Positions 8,322-16,957 of a DNA stretch of 64,000 nucleotides are shown here, one piece after another. The notes under the pieces were generated by a model. It ran no database searches and was not told the DNA's origin. It saw only the letters and a list, made by a program, of their open reading frames with translations. Every line of letters starts with the position of its first letter. Positions within the stretch are counted from its first letter, which is position 1. The position numbers and the translations under genes are program-made. Location of the stretch: positions 119,542 through 183,541 of the forward strand of contig CAVUQS010000013.1 in NCBI GenBank assembly GCA_963743705.1, in the 5' to 3' direction. Origin of the DNA: PALSA-243 sp963743705. Its GTDB lineage: Bacteria; Acidobacteriota; Terriglobia; Bryobacterales; Bryobacteraceae.

Positions 8322-9412
8322 CGATCGGCTTCTGTTCGCCCTTGCCGCCCGCGCGCACCGGGGTTGCCGATTATGCGGCGGCGCTACTGGCGGAATTGCG
8401 CAAGGGCGGCAAGGTGGAGATCTCGCCCACGCGCTGCGACGTAGCGCTCTATCACACCGGCAACAACCGATTGCATGCCGGAATCTACCGGCGAGCACTG
8501 GAAGCGCCGGGCGTGGCCGTGCTGCATGACGCGGTGCTGCATCACTTCCTGCTGGGGGAATTGGATGAAGCGGCTTACATTGAGGAATTCGTCTACAACT
8601 ACGGCGAATGGCAGCGCGGATTGGCGCGTGAGTTGTGGCGCGCGCGCGCGTCGTCGGCGTCGGATCCCCGGTATTTCCAATACCCGATGCTGAAGCGGCT
8701 CGCCACACGCTCGCGCGCGGTGGTGGCGCACAATCCTGCGGCGGCGGAGGCAACGCTGGCGCATGCACCAGAGGCGAACGTGGTCGAGATTCCGCACCTA
8801 TTTCAGGCGCCGCCGGCGGCTTCCGGAGCGGATATTCTGCGCTACCGCCAGAAGATCGGCGTAGCGCCCGGCGCGTTCCTGTTCGGCGCGTTCGGGTACT
8901 TGCGCGAGTCGAAGCGCGTGGCGCAAACCATCGAAGCTTTTGTAGCGTTGCGGCGCGCGACGCCCGGGGTCGCCCTACTGATTGCTGGCGAGTTCGCTTC
9001 GAGCGATCTGGAGCGCGCAGTGGCGCCGATGATCGAAGAAGCGGGAATCGCGCGGTTACCGTATCTTTCGGAAGAGGACTTCTGGTTGGCGGCGGCTTCC
9101 GTCGATGCATGTATCAACCTGAAATATCCAGCGGCGGGCGAGACCTCGGGCATCGCGATACGCTTGATGGGCCTGGGGAAGCCGGTGTTGATGACCGATT
9201 CGGGGGAGAACGCGCGCTATCCACAAGACGCTTGCATCCGCATTCCCGCGGGCATCGCGGAGCGCGCGAGCCTAACGGAACACATGCGCATGCTGGCCGG
9301 AATGCCGCGTGTTGCGGAGGCGATCGGGCAAAGGGCGGCGGCGTATATTGCCGAACGCCACGGAATCGATCGCGTGGCAGCACAGTATTGGGACGTTTTG
9401 CGCAGCGCCTAG
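8318..9412 (+). CDS. GT-B glycosyltransferase (GT4-like)
   Basis: 364 residues. The GTG start at 8318 forms a GTGA overlap with the yggS stop; longer versions upstream are unlikely. The N-terminal half has the GT4-type loop GFCSPLPPARTGVADYAAAL, and the C-terminal half has FGYLRESKRVAQTIEAFVAL, IAGEF, LPYLSEEDFWLAAASVDACINLKYPAAGETSGIAIRLMGLGKPVLMTD, which matches the nucleotide-sugar-binding E-x7-E region of the family. It probably builds a cell-surface glycan; donor and acceptor are unknown. The stop codon shares a CTAG with the stop of the convergent MCE gene. Confidence 0.85.
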   Translation: MTIGFCSPLPPARTGVADYAAALLAELRKGGKVEISPTRCDVALYHTGNNRLHAGIYRRALEAPGVAVLHDAVLHHFLLGELDEAAYIEEFVYNYGEWQRGLARELWRARASSASDPRYFQYPMLKRLATRSRAVVAHNPAAAEATLAHAPEANVVEIPHLFQAPPAASGADILRYRQKIGVAPGAFLFGAFGYLRESKRVAQTIEAFVALRRATPGVALLIAGEFASSDLERAVAPMIEEAGIARLPYLSEEDFWLAAASVDACINLKYPAAGETSGIAIRLMGLGKPVLMTDSGENARYPQDACIRIPAGIAERASLTEHMRMLAGMPRVAEAIGQRAAAYIAERHGIDRVAAQYWDVLRSA

Positions 9413-10428
9413 AAGATTTTCAGGCGCAGATATTTTTTGGGATTCTCGCGAAAGTCTTTGACGGTGTGCTGCATCTCGCGCGCCGACCCGTTGAGGCTCT
9501 CATAGACATCCGACGAAACGAACATGCGGCTGGCGTTGACCTCATCCACGCTGCGAGCCAGATTCGCCAGGGTGCGCGTCCAACTCAGATAGGCCTGGTC
9601 GGAGTTCATCAAATCGTTCGACCGAAAGTCCGTCAGGCCCTTGCGCAGGCTGGCGAGATCGGACCGGAACTCCTCGAATTTCGCCGGGTCGTGGAGATAA
9701 GCGCCTAGCGTAGTCTGGCCGGATTGTAATTCGGCGAGCTTCTTATCGAATTTCAGCCAGGGCTCGCGCAGCGATTGATACTTCGCGTCGGTGTAGAGAA
9801 TGCTGCCGACATTCGCGGTGGTCCGCACTGCTCTTTCCAACCCTGCTTGCGCTTCCACAAACCGGCGCAACACGCTGCGGTAGACCTGGTCGCCTTGCCA
9901 GAACTGGCCTATCTGGGTCCGGCCGTTTTCGATATCGGCCAGGGTAACGTCGACGGCGCGCAATTGGGCTTCGAAGGCGGGGATATCGATGCTGCGCATA
10001 AGGTCAGGCTGGGGTTTGAACCGCAGTTGGCCGTTTTCCGGAGCGTGGGCGGGCGCGCTGCCGCTGGTAATATCGACAAATTTGTCGCCCACAATGGTGT
10101 CGTTGCTGATCTGGGCGATCGAATCGGCCGAGATGCTGGCCAGGCGTTCCTGCTCGATGGTCATCTCCACGCGGATGACGCGGTTGGGCTCGTTAGAACC
10201 GGTGAAGATCACGCGATCCACCTTGCCGACGCCGATGCCATCGACGCGCACGGGCGAACCGGCATCGAGCCCGGTGGCGTCCGGAATTTCCAGGTAGAGA
10301 CGGGCTTTGCGCTCAAACAATGTGCCGCCGCTGAGGAGAACTGCCAGCGTCACCAGGATGAGCACCGAGACAACACAAACGGTAGTTACGCGAAACGTGG
10401 CCCATCTGACACGAACCGCGGATGGCAT
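9409..10428 (-). CDS. MlaD/MCE-domain protein
   Basis: 339 residues. One N-terminal transmembrane helix (about 13-35, VVSVLILVTLAVLLSGG) is followed by an MCE domain (about 40-125: YLEIPDATGLDAGSPVRVDGIGVGKV and ISNDTIVGDKFVDI) and a long helical C-terminal part (150-330). MCE proteins form periplasmic rings or tubes that carry lipids between membranes and usually work with an MlaE permease and MlaF ATPase. Neither is adjacent here. The long helical tail resembles the tube-forming type. Confidence 0.85.
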   Translation of the reverse strand: MPSAVRVRWATFRVTTVCVVSVLILVTLAVLLSGGTLFERKARLYLEIPDATGLDAGSPVRVDGIGVGKVDRVIFTGSNEPNRVIRVEMTIEQERLASISADSIAQISNDTIVGDKFVDITSGSAPAHAPENGQLRFKPQPDLMRSIDIPAFEAQLRAVDVTLADIENGRTQIGQFWQGDQVYRSVLRRFVEAQAGLERAVRTTANVGSILYTDAKYQSLREPWLKFDKKLAELQSGQTTLGAYLHDPAKFEEFRSDLASLRKGLTDFRSNDLMNSDQAYLSWTRTLANLARSVDEVNASRMFVSSDVYESLNGSAREMQHTVKDFRENPKKYLRLKIF

Positions 10429-10431
10429 TGC

Positions 10432-10459
10432 TTGGATTGTACCAACCCTGTTGTATACT
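10432..10459 (+). promoter_or_regulatory. Promoter of the cupin gene (leaderless-type)
   Basis: TTGGAT at 10432-10437 and TATACT at 10454-10459 are separated by 16 bp. The ATG of the cupin gene begins 7 nt after the -10 box, so the predicted start point coincides with the start codon and the transcript would be leaderless. Read from sequence by eye. Confidence 0.6.
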
Positions 10460-10466
10460 GCCGGGA

Positions 10467-10898
10467 ATGAAGCCCTCCCGACGCGACCTGGCGTTTCTTC
10501 TTCCAGCTCTGGCGGCTACCGCCTCCAAGGCTCAGCCCGGCACAATCCTTTCCAAGGCCTACAAGTTCGAGGAACTGCCGGTAAAAGCCAGCGGACCTGG
10601 CAACGTGAACAAGTCGCGGGCGATCTTCAACGGCAACCTGCATCACGGGTTTCCCCTGGAGGTGCATGAAACCGAACTGCCCCCCGGCGGCGCGCCGCAT
10701 GCGGCGCATAAGCATGTCCACGAAGAGATGTTCGTCGTGCTGGTGGGCGCGGTGGATTTCACGGTGAATGGCGCTACTACCCGGCTCACGCCGGGGTCGG
10801 TGGGTTTTGCCGCATCCATGGATGAACACGGGCTGCACAATGGGAGCGACGCTATGTGCCGTTACATCGTTCTCGAAATGGGTGACGATAAGGCCTAG
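10467..10898 (+). CDS. Secreted cupin-domain protein
   Basis: 143 residues. The N-terminus carries a twin-arginine-like signal (PSRRDLAFLLPALAATASKAQ). A single cupin barrel follows: the metal-site motif HAAHKHVHEEMFVVLVG (a G-x5-H-x-H-x3-4-E type motif), then the second motif around GSVGFAASMDEHGLHNGS with its histidine. Cupins of this size are metal-binding enzymes or sensors, and the substrate cannot be told. The chosen ATG fits the promoter; the frame is open slightly further upstream. Confidence 0.82.
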   Translation: MKPSRRDLAFLLPALAATASKAQPGTILSKAYKFEELPVKASGPGNVNKSRAIFNGNLHHGFPLEVHETELPPGGAPHAAHKHVHEEMFVVLVGAVDFTVNGATTRLTPGSVGFAASMDEHGLHNGSDAMCRYIVLEMGDDKA

Positions 10899-10986
10899 CG
10901 CGCGAACACACGATTCCCCGCTCGGTTGGCGATGCGCCATCACCTCCGAGCAACAGGCGGCAACCGAATCGTCCTGCGTTCCGTCT

Positions 10987-10992
10987 TATAAT
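10987..10992 (+). promoter_or_regulatory. TATAAT -10 box upstream of lepB
   Basis: A perfect TATAAT lies 15 nt before the lepB ATG. No good -35 box is visible at the usual spacing (CCGAAT at about 17 bp). The predicted leader is about 8 nt and carries no Shine-Dalgarno sequence. Confidence 0.5.
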
Positions 10993-11007
10993 TGTTAAAG
11001 CCCGACC

Positions 11008-11601
11008 ATGGAGGAAGTCAGCGCAAATCCAACTGAACCTCGGGATGAGCCGATCCAGCAGTCGGCTGGAGCGAGCCTCCGTGGGGCGCTTTCGTGGGCG
11101 CGTGACCTCGCGTTTTCCATTCTCATCGCCGTTGTCCTCATTGTTTTCATCTATCAACCGGTCAAAGTGGAAGGCACCAGCATGGAGCCCGGCCTGACCG
11201 ACAATGAGCGCATCTTCATCAACAAATTCACGTATAAGCTGAAATTGGGCGACATACGGCGCGGCGACACCGTGGTGTTTTGGTATCCGAATGACACCAC
11301 GAAATCGTACATCAAGCGCGTGATCGGATTGCCCGGCGACCACATCCGCATCGCGGAAGGCCAGGTTTATGTGAATGAGGCGCTGCTCGCCGAAGATTAC
11401 GTTCCCAAGGCATCGCGCGACCAGATGAGTTGGGAAGGCGGGGCTGATGTCCGCGTGCCGAGCAACTGCTATTTCGTGCTCGGCGATCATCGCAATTCGT
11501 CCAGCGACAGCCGTTCCTGGGGCTGGGTGCCGCGCGACAACATCTACGGCAAGGCCGTCTTCGTTTATTGGCCGCTGGACAAAATGGGCCGCGTCGAATA
11601 A
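11008..11601 (+). CDS. lepB: Signal peptidase I
   Basis: 197 residues. A cytoplasmic N-terminal segment is followed by one membrane helix (about 34-52, LAFSILIAVVLIVFIYQP) and the S26A catalytic domain. Box B holds the nucleophile serine in VEGTSMEPGL, and box D holds the general-base lysine in SYIKRVIGLPGDHI. The box E signature GDHRNSSSDSR is present. The enzyme cuts signal peptides from the many exported proteins coded nearby. The length is typical of a short Gram-positive-like or acidobacterial LepB. Confidence 0.96.
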   Translation: MEEVSANPTEPRDEPIQQSAGASLRGALSWARDLAFSILIAVVLIVFIYQPVKVEGTSMEPGLTDNERIFINKFTYKLKLGDIRRGDTVVFWYPNDTTKSYIKRVIGLPGDHIRIAEGQVYVNEALLAEDYVPKASRDQMSWEGGADVRVPSNCYFVLGDHRNSSSDSRSWGWVPRDNIYGKAVFVYWPLDKMGRVE

Positions 11602-11814
11602 TCAGCGGCGGAAAAACCGACTCAAAAGCCAGAAGATTACGCTGATCAAAATGCAAGTGGTCAGCGGGAAGATGAAGGTCGTATTGCGGCCGTGGATGTA
11701 GATGTCGCCCGGCAGGCGTCCCAGCCGGAACGGCAACTTGCCGGCTACCGAAACTGCGATCCCCGCGGCAACGAAAAGCAGACCCACCGCGATCAGGAGC
11801 TTTCCGACGGGCAT
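11602..11814 (-). CDS. DUF2905 small membrane protein
   Basis: 70 residues with two membrane helices (about 4-24 and 46-66), separated by the family motif LPFRLGRLPGDIYIHGRNTTFIFPLTT. This matches the small DUF2905 family, function unknown. The stop codon is adjacent to the convergent lepB stop codon. The frame is open far upstream, but homologues start at this ATG. Confidence 0.85.
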   Translation of the reverse strand: MPVGKLLIAVGLLFVAAGIAVSVAGKLPFRLGRLPGDIYIHGRNTTFIFPLTTCILISVIFWLLSRFFRR

Positions 11815-11861
11815 ACTTATATCTTCGCGCCGCGAAGGGGATCGCCGCCACCGGTCTTCCG

Positions 11862-12338
11862 CTAGCTCCAGGCGCCCAGAATTTGACGCAGCGTGATGAA
11901 TTGGCCGATGTGATAGGCGTTGTGATCGACCGCGACTAACGCTTCGCGCAAAATCGTTTGGCCGTCGCCGTGAGGAATGGCGGCGAACAGGTCGGTCTGT
12001 TCGTCGGCGACCAGATGGCAGAAGGCGTCCAGATCTTTGCGGAAGGATTGGACGGAATGATCCCAGGTTTTTTCGTCCGGAGGCGCGGGAGTTTGGGGCC
12101 AATAGCCGCTCGGAAAATCGGGGGACTTGTGCTTGCCGTCACGCGAGAATTCGAGCAGGTCCCATTGAGCGATGCGAAGGTGTTCTAAGACCTCCCACGG
12201 CGAATGTGACGCGCCTTTGGGGCGCTGGCCGCGCAGGCTGACGGGAAAATCTTTTACCGCCGCGTCGAAATCGGCGTGGGCGTCTCCACCTTTGAGTAGT
12301 TTGACGATGTGCTCGCGAAGGGCTTTGTCGTGTTGCAT
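11862..12338 (-). CDS. DinB-superfamily protein
   Basis: 158 residues forming a predicted four-helix bundle of the DinB/YfiT type. Putative metal histidines are HSPWEVLEHLR (residues about 45-55) and the late DHNAYHIGQFITLRQ (about 137-151), the usual three-histidine site. Family members bind divalent metals and often act as thiol-dependent transferases; the substrate is unknown. It is divergent from the AraC regulator (65 bp between starts), so regulation by that protein is plausible but only inferred. Confidence 0.83.
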   Translation of the reverse strand: MQHDKALREHIVKLLKGGDAHADFDAAVKDFPVSLRGQRPKGASHSPWEVLEHLRIAQWDLLEFSRDGKHKSPDFPSGYWPQTPAPPDEKTWDHSVQSFRKDLDAFCHLVADEQTDLFAAIPHGDGQTILREALVAVDHNAYHIGQFITLRQILGAWS

Positions 12339-12402
12339 GACTTGTGACTTCCTTTCTTTCAGTATCCTTTAGGTGTTATAGCCGGATGCTGGGGAGCGAT
12401 TC

Positions 12403-13308
12403 TTGGTAAAAATTGCGGTGGAATTAGAGCGGACACTGGCGGGGCGCGCTGCGACGGGACCGGCCGAGGACGCAACATTGGGACGCGAGTTGGCGCGCGG
12501 CGAAGCGTGGGTTGTGGAGGATGTGATCTGCACGTCGCGGCCGCGTGACCGGCGCTTCGAGGAACGGCACACCTGGGCATCGATCGCAATCGTGTTGGCG
12601 GGGACGTTCCAGTATCGCGCTTCAGGCAGACATGGCGGCTCGGCGGGCGAATTGATGACGCCGGGGTCGCTGCTGCTGGGCAATCCGGGGCAATATTTCG
12701 AATGCGGGCATGAGCACGCGACGGGTGATCGTTGCCTTTCGTTCCGTTATGCGCCGGAGTACTTCGAACGAATCGCAGCGGACGCAGGAGCGGGACACGA
12801 AGAACGCACATTTCGCACGCCGCGACTGCCTGCGTTACGCCCCTTGGCGCCGCTGGCCGCGCAAGCGTGTGCCGCGGTGATTGCTGGATCGGACCCGGCG
12901 CCGTGGGAGGAAATGAGCATTCGACTGGCGGCGTTGGCAACACAGACCGCCCAGAGATTGCCGCGGGACGTTCGGGACGCCACGCCGAGCGCTTTGGCGC
13001 GAGTTACGCGAGTCGCACGAAGGATCGAGCGAGAGATGCAATCGGAGTTGACGGTCGAAAAGTTGGCGCGCGAGGCCGGGTTGAGCCCGTATCATTTCCT
13101 GCGCACGTTCGAGCAGCTAACCGGGTTGACGCCGCGCCAGTATGTAAAACGGGCCCGGTTGCGCGAGGCGGCGGCGCGGCTGCCCCTGGAGCGCCAGAAG
13201 GTGTTAGATACCGCGCTGGATTGTGGATTTGGCGACGTATCGAATTTCAACCGAGCGTTTCAGAGTGAGTTTGGCGTTAGTCCGCGGGCGTGGAGAGGAC
13301 GTCGTTAG
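12403..13308 (+). CDS. AraC-family transcriptional regulator
   Basis: 301 residues. A cupin-like sensor region (about 30-150) precedes the DNA-binding domain with two helix-turn-helix units: LTVEKLAREAGLSPYHFLRTFEQLTG and VLDTALDCGFGDVSNFNRAFQSEFGVSP, followed by the P-R-W-type end. The TTG start at 12403 is supported by GGGGAG six bases upstream. The likely ligand is unknown; the divergent DinB gene is the obvious candidate target. Confidence 0.9.
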   Translation: MVKIAVELERTLAGRAATGPAEDATLGRELARGEAWVVEDVICTSRPRDRRFEERHTWASIAIVLAGTFQYRASGRHGGSAGELMTPGSLLLGNPGQYFECGHEHATGDRCLSFRYAPEYFERIAADAGAGHEERTFRTPRLPALRPLAPLAAQACAAVIAGSDPAPWEEMSIRLAALATQTAQRLPRDVRDATPSALARVTRVARRIEREMQSELTVEKLAREAGLSPYHFLRTFEQLTGLTPRQYVKRARLREAAARLPLERQKVLDTALDCGFGDVSNFNRAFQSEFGVSPRAWRGRR

Positions 13309-13317
13309 AGGCGTAGA

Positions 13318-13650
13318 ATGGGTAACAGGATGGCGAAGGAATACATCGAAAAGCGGGACGGCGGCTACTACATCGCCACCACGCGAATTTCTCTGGATTC
13401 TATCGTCCACGCATTCCACCGCGGCGAATCCCCTGAGACAATCTGTCAAAATTTCGACCTTCTCAATCTGGAAGAGGTGTACGGCGCGATCGCGTACTAC
13501 CTCGCGAATCAGGCTGAAATCGACGACTACCTAGCCACGCAGGAGACGAAGTGGACCGAAGGAAGGCAGCATGCGGAGCCTCTGCCGGCCAGTCTGCGGG
13601 AAAAACTGATGCGCGCACGGGATGAGTTGCACGCTCCACGTTTGTCGTGA
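13318..13650 (+). CDS. DUF433 antitoxin (VapB-like)
   Basis: 110 residues. The DUF433 pattern is present: YIEKRDGGYYIATTRISLDSIVHAFHRGESPETICQNF, a predicted winged-helix-type DNA-binding fold. It overlaps by 4 bp (GTGA) the downstream PIN-like gene. In such pairs the DUF433 protein neutralises the toxin and represses the operon. An ATG at 13330 is an alternative start. Confidence 0.87.
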   Translation: MGNRMAKEYIEKRDGGYYIATTRISLDSIVHAFHRGESPETICQNFDLLNLEEVYGAIAYYLANQAEIDDYLATQETKWTEGRQHAEPLPASLREKLMRARDELHAPRLS

Positions 13651-14000
13651 AAGTTCGATTTCTGGCGGACGCCGATCTCAACAAAGCTATCGTCAGCGGA
13701 GTACTGCGCCGCGAGCCATCGGTGGATTTTCTTGGCGCTCAGGCAGCCGGACTGCGCGGCTTGACCGACACAGAAGTCCTAGCGCTGGCGGCGGAGCAAA
13801 ATCGGGTACTCATTTCGCACGATGTGAGCACGATCCCGCTCCATTTCCGCACGTTTCGAAACGCGGGAAAGCAGAGCGCCGGTGTGCTGCTTATTCCGCA
13901 GAGGCTGGATGTGGGCGCCGCAATCGATGAACTAATGCTCGTTTGGCTCGCGTCGGAGGCTTCGGAGTGGAAAGATCGCTTGCAGTGGCTGCCGCTTTGA
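13647..14000 (+). CDS. DUF5615 PIN-like toxin
   Basis: 117 residues with a GTG start overlapping the antitoxin stop. The PIN-like core has the acidic residues in RFLADADLNKAI, GLTDTEVLALAAEQNRVLISHDVST (D near positions 55 and 68), and the closing ELMLVWLASEASEW. This fits the Mut7-C/DUF5615 PIN-like family, presumed Mg-dependent RNases. It forms a type II toxin-antitoxin module with the DUF433 gene. Confidence 0.87.
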   Translation: MKVRFLADADLNKAIVSGVLRREPSVDFLGAQAAGLRGLTDTEVLALAAEQNRVLISHDVSTIPLHFRTFRNAGKQSAGVLLIPQRLDVGAAIDELMLVWLASEASEWKDRLQWLPL

Positions 14001-14016
14001 CATTACGCGAGCTCAT

Positions 14017-14550
14017 TCAGTGGCCGCTCAACACCTTGAGGAAAGTTGCAGGCGTAATTTGGTAGATCACGCCCTCGCGGCCTGCTGAATCGAGGCCGGA
14101 GCTGATCAGGACCCCGCCGATTTTTTCCATGGCGCGGCGCGAGCGGAAGTTGTTGGCGCCGACGCGGAAGATCACGCTGTTGACGAATTGAAAGGCGTGG
14201 CTCAGCATGAGTCTCTTCATTTCGCGGTTGCAGGCGCCGCCCCAATGAGAGCGGACGAGGAACGTCCAGCCGATTTCGATTTCGCCGCGCGCCTCGTCGT
14301 AGCCGTGGTAGCGCGATGAACCGATCACGCGGCCGTCCTCGGAATCGAGGACGATGAAGGCGCCGCCGGACGCCATGGCCTGGCGGAAGAAATCCTGGAA
14401 CACATCGGGCTTCCAACGGTCGTTGGCGGGGTGAAGCTCCCAAATGAGCGGGTCGGAAGCCACGGCGTAGAGCCGTTCATAGTCGTCCGCACGCAACGGA
14501 TGGAGGCTCACGAGCTCGCCGTGTAGAGTGGGTTGAAGATCGAAGGCCAA
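14017..14550 (-). CDS. GNAT-family N-acetyltransferase
   Basis: 177 residues with the RimJ/RimL-like GNAT pattern: LHPLRADDYERLYAVASDPLIWELHP at the N-terminus, GRVIGSSRYHGYDEARGEIEIGWTFLVRSHWGGACNREMKRLML (acetyl-CoA-binding region, with the usual R-x-x-G-x-G/A loop weakly conserved), and NFRSRRAMEKIGG. The substrate is unknown. It overlaps nothing and converges on the PIN gene. Confidence 0.9.
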   Translation of the reverse strand: MAFDLQPTLHGELVSLHPLRADDYERLYAVASDPLIWELHPANDRWKPDVFQDFFRQAMASGGAFIVLDSEDGRVIGSSRYHGYDEARGEIEIGWTFLVRSHWGGACNREMKRLMLSHAFQFVNSVIFRVGANNFRSRRAMEKIGGVLISSGLDSAGREGVIYQITPATFLKVLSGH

Positions 14551-14586
14551 TTTGGATTATGCCAGATTGGCGTGACAGGAGGCCTC

Positions 14587-15306
14587 GTGCGCATCGCGAT
14601 CGTATCGGATATTCACGGCAACGGAACCGCATTCGAAGCGGTGCTGGCGGACCTGCGGGAGACGTCGCCGGACCTGATTCTGCATGGCGGGGACCTGGCG
14701 GATGGCGGGTCGAGTCCGGTGGAGATTGTGGACCGGATTCGCGATCTGGGATGGCAGGGCGTGGCGGGCAACACGGACGAAATGCTGTCTACGCCCGCGA
14801 CGTTCGAGGCGTTTGCCGCCAGCCTTCCGAGTCTGCGATCGATGTGGAATGCGATCGGCGAGATGGCGGCGTGGTCGCGCGATCAAGTGGGCGAAGACCG
14901 GCTGGCATGGCTGCGCGCGCTTCCGCGAGCGCAGGTGCGGGATGAGATGGCGCTGGTACACGCGAGTCCGGCAAGCGCGTGGCGCGCGCCTGGCGCGGAA
15001 GCATCGGATGACGAACTCGAAGCCGTATACAGCACGCTGGGCCGCCCCATCGTGGCATACGGGCATATTCATAAGCCGTATGTGCGCAGCGTGGGCGCGA
15101 TGACCGTGGTGAATACGGGGAGCGTGGGCCTGCCCTATGACCGCGACCGGCGGGCGTCTTATCTGTTGTTGGACGATGGAAGGCCGGCGATCCGGCGCGT
15201 GGAGTATGACGTGGAGCGCGAGGTTCACGCACTACGGGCATCGGGGATGCCGCGTGCCGATTGGGTGGCGGAGATGTTAATGAGCGCGGGCCCGGTCGCG
15301 ATCTGA
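14587..15306 (+). CDS. Metallophosphoesterase (YfcE/MJ0936-like)
   Basis: 239 residues. The GTG start at 14587 has AGGAGG about 5 bases upstream and begins the conserved VRIAIVSDIHGN. The other metal motifs are LHGGDLADGG, GNTDEM, VHASP and YGHIHKPYVR, then NTGSVGLPYDRD. Together these give the full two-metal site of the calcineurin-like superfamily, YfcE/MJ0936 branch. The physiological substrate is unknown. Confidence 0.92.
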   Translation: MRIAIVSDIHGNGTAFEAVLADLRETSPDLILHGGDLADGGSSPVEIVDRIRDLGWQGVAGNTDEMLSTPATFEAFAASLPSLRSMWNAIGEMAAWSRDQVGEDRLAWLRALPRAQVRDEMALVHASPASAWRAPGAEASDDELEAVYSTLGRPIVAYGHIHKPYVRSVGAMTVVNTGSVGLPYDRDRRASYLLLDDGRPAIRRVEYDVEREVHALRASGMPRADWVAEMLMSAGPVAI

Positions 15307-15309
15307 CGG

Positions 15310-15885
15310 CTACGTCAGCATCGCTTCAATTTCGCGGCAGAACTGATGGCCGAGAAGCTCGTGCATTTCCTGAATGCGCGCGGTGGAGCGGCTGGGAACG
15401 GCGACCAGAAGATTGGCGAGATCGCGGACCTGGCCGCCGGTTTCGCCGGTGAATGCGGCGATGTAGATATTTTGCGACTTCGCCTGGCGCACGGCGGCAA
15501 GGATGTTGGGGCTGTCGCCAGAGGTAGTGATGGCAATGGCGAGGTCGCCCGGGCGCCCTAGGGCTTCAATCTGCCGCGAGAAGATCTGATCGTAGCCGAA
15601 ATCATTGCCACAGGCGGTGATGGCCGAGGTATCGGTGGTGAGCGCCATGGCGGCGAGGGCCTTGCGATTCTTGGCGAAGCGGATGGTGAGTTCCGTTGCC
15701 CAGTGCTGAGCGTCGGCGGCGCTGCCTCCGTTGCCGAAGATCATGATCTTTCCACCGCTAGTCAGGCAGGCGGCCGCGGCCTGAATCAGGCGATCCAGCG
15801 GCTCGACGCATCGTTTGCGAGTCTCGAAGAGAACGGCGGCGTGCTCCTCAAATTCCGCGAGCAGCCGGTCGCGAAGCGATTCCAT
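15310..15885 (-). CDS. gmhA: Phosphoheptose isomerase (GmhA-like SIS domain)
   Basis: 191 residues, one SIS domain. Motifs: GGKIMIFGNGGSAADAQHWATEL, AITTSGDSPNILAA, FTGETGGQ and STARIQEMHELLGHQFC, which match GmhA/DiaA proteins. GmhA converts sedoheptulose 7-phosphate to D-glycero-manno-heptose 7-phosphate for LPS or S-layer glycans. Other heptose genes are not adjacent. The stop of the upstream lipoprotein gene overlaps this start (TAATG). Confidence 0.9.
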   Translation of the reverse strand: MESLRDRLLAEFEEHAAVLFETRKRCVEPLDRLIQAAAACLTSGGKIMIFGNGGSAADAQHWATELTIRFAKNRKALAAMALTTDTSAITACGNDFGYDQIFSRQIEALGRPGDLAIAITTSGDSPNILAAVRQAKSQNIYIAAFTGETGGQVRDLANLLVAVPSRSTARIQEMHELLGHQFCREIEAMLT

Positions 15886-16910
15886 TACTTCTTCCCGGCC
15901 GTCGCGACAATGTTCTGCGCAAAGTAATTCTCAATCTTGGAACGGTTCCGCACCACCTCATAATAGGCGTTGTTCAAGACTTGATTGGCGCTGTTGCGGA
16001 GATTTTCGCGGATGTTTTCCTGCACGCGGGGATCGTTGAGATCGCGCTGGCCCGCCGGTTCCTTCGAGATGAGCTTAAAGATGCGGTAATCGCCGCCCGT
16101 ATGAACAATGGTCGAAACCGTGCCGGGTTGGAGAGACATCACCATGCGGCGGAGATCGGGATTGGCCTTATCGAGCGTGGATTCGGGGATGAAACCCATG
16201 TCGCCGCCGTTCGGCGCCGTGTTGGGATCCTCCGAATAATTTTGGGCGAGCATACTAAAATCCTCACCGGCTTTGATGCGGCGTTCGATATCCATGATTT
16301 TCTGCTTGGCGTCGGTCTCGTTCTGCGCCTTGCTGTTTTTTAGATTGCGAACGTTGGGATCGGGAACCGGAGTCACTACGATTTGCGCCAGGTGAACCTG
16401 GGGCTCGGCAAGGTTGAAGCCGGCTTTGTTGGCGTTGTAGAAGTTGGCGACATCGGCGTCTGTGATGCTGATGTGGGACGTGATTTCCTTGGCGATCAGC
16501 TTATCGACGGTGAGCTTCTGACGGACCTGCGTCTTGAGATCGTCAAGAGTCATGTTGCGCCCGGCCAGTTGTTTGTCGAACTCCTCCTTGGTATAGGGCG
16601 CTTTCATCTTGTTCAGTTCGGCTTCAACATCGGCATCGACCGCCTGAAGACCAAGCTTTTCGGCCTGTTCCAGCATGATCTGATTGGTAATCAGGCTGCC
16701 GAGGAGCTCGAGCTTTTGCGACTTAACAAGATCGGCATTGGCGCCTTCGGGCGCTTGCGGGTATTGCGTCTTGTAAGTCTTTTCAAGCTGCTCGTAAGTG
16801 ATGGGATGGCCGTTAACGGAGGCTGCGACGCCGGTCGGCGGCGCTTTGCTGCACGCAGAAAGGGCGAGGGCGGCGGCAGCCACCGCAAACAGCGCTGTGT
16901 GACTCTTCAT
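15885..16910 (-). CDS. Lipoprotein peptidyl-prolyl isomerase (SurA/PrsA-like)
   Basis: 341 residues. A lipoprotein signal peptide ends in the lipobox LSAC (lipidated Cys near residue 20). A SurA-N-like chaperone region (about 30-170, VNGHPITYEQLEKTYKTQYP, NQIMLEQAEKLGL) is followed by a parvulin-type PPIase domain (about 172-290, QVHLAQIVVTP, AGEDFSMLAQNYSEDPNTAPNGGDMGF, GTVSTIVHTGGDYRIFKL). It probably folds outer-membrane or secreted proteins in the periplasm. The start overlaps gmhA. Confidence 0.92.
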   Translation of the reverse strand: MKSHTALFAVAAAALALSACSKAPPTGVAASVNGHPITYEQLEKTYKTQYPQAPEGANADLVKSQKLELLGSLITNQIMLEQAEKLGLQAVDADVEAELNKMKAPYTKEEFDKQLAGRNMTLDDLKTQVRQKLTVDKLIAKEITSHISITDADVANFYNANKAGFNLAEPQVHLAQIVVTPVPDPNVRNLKNSKAQNETDAKQKIMDIERRIKAGEDFSMLAQNYSEDPNTAPNGGDMGFIPESTLDKANPDLRRMVMSLQPGTVSTIVHTGGDYRIFKLISKEPAGQRDLNDPRVQENIRENLRNSANQVLNNAYYEVVRNRSKIENYFAQNIVATAGKK

Positions 16911-16957
16911 TTTGATCTCCCATTGTAGCTGGAGCGTTCGGTAAAATGGACAGTCCT

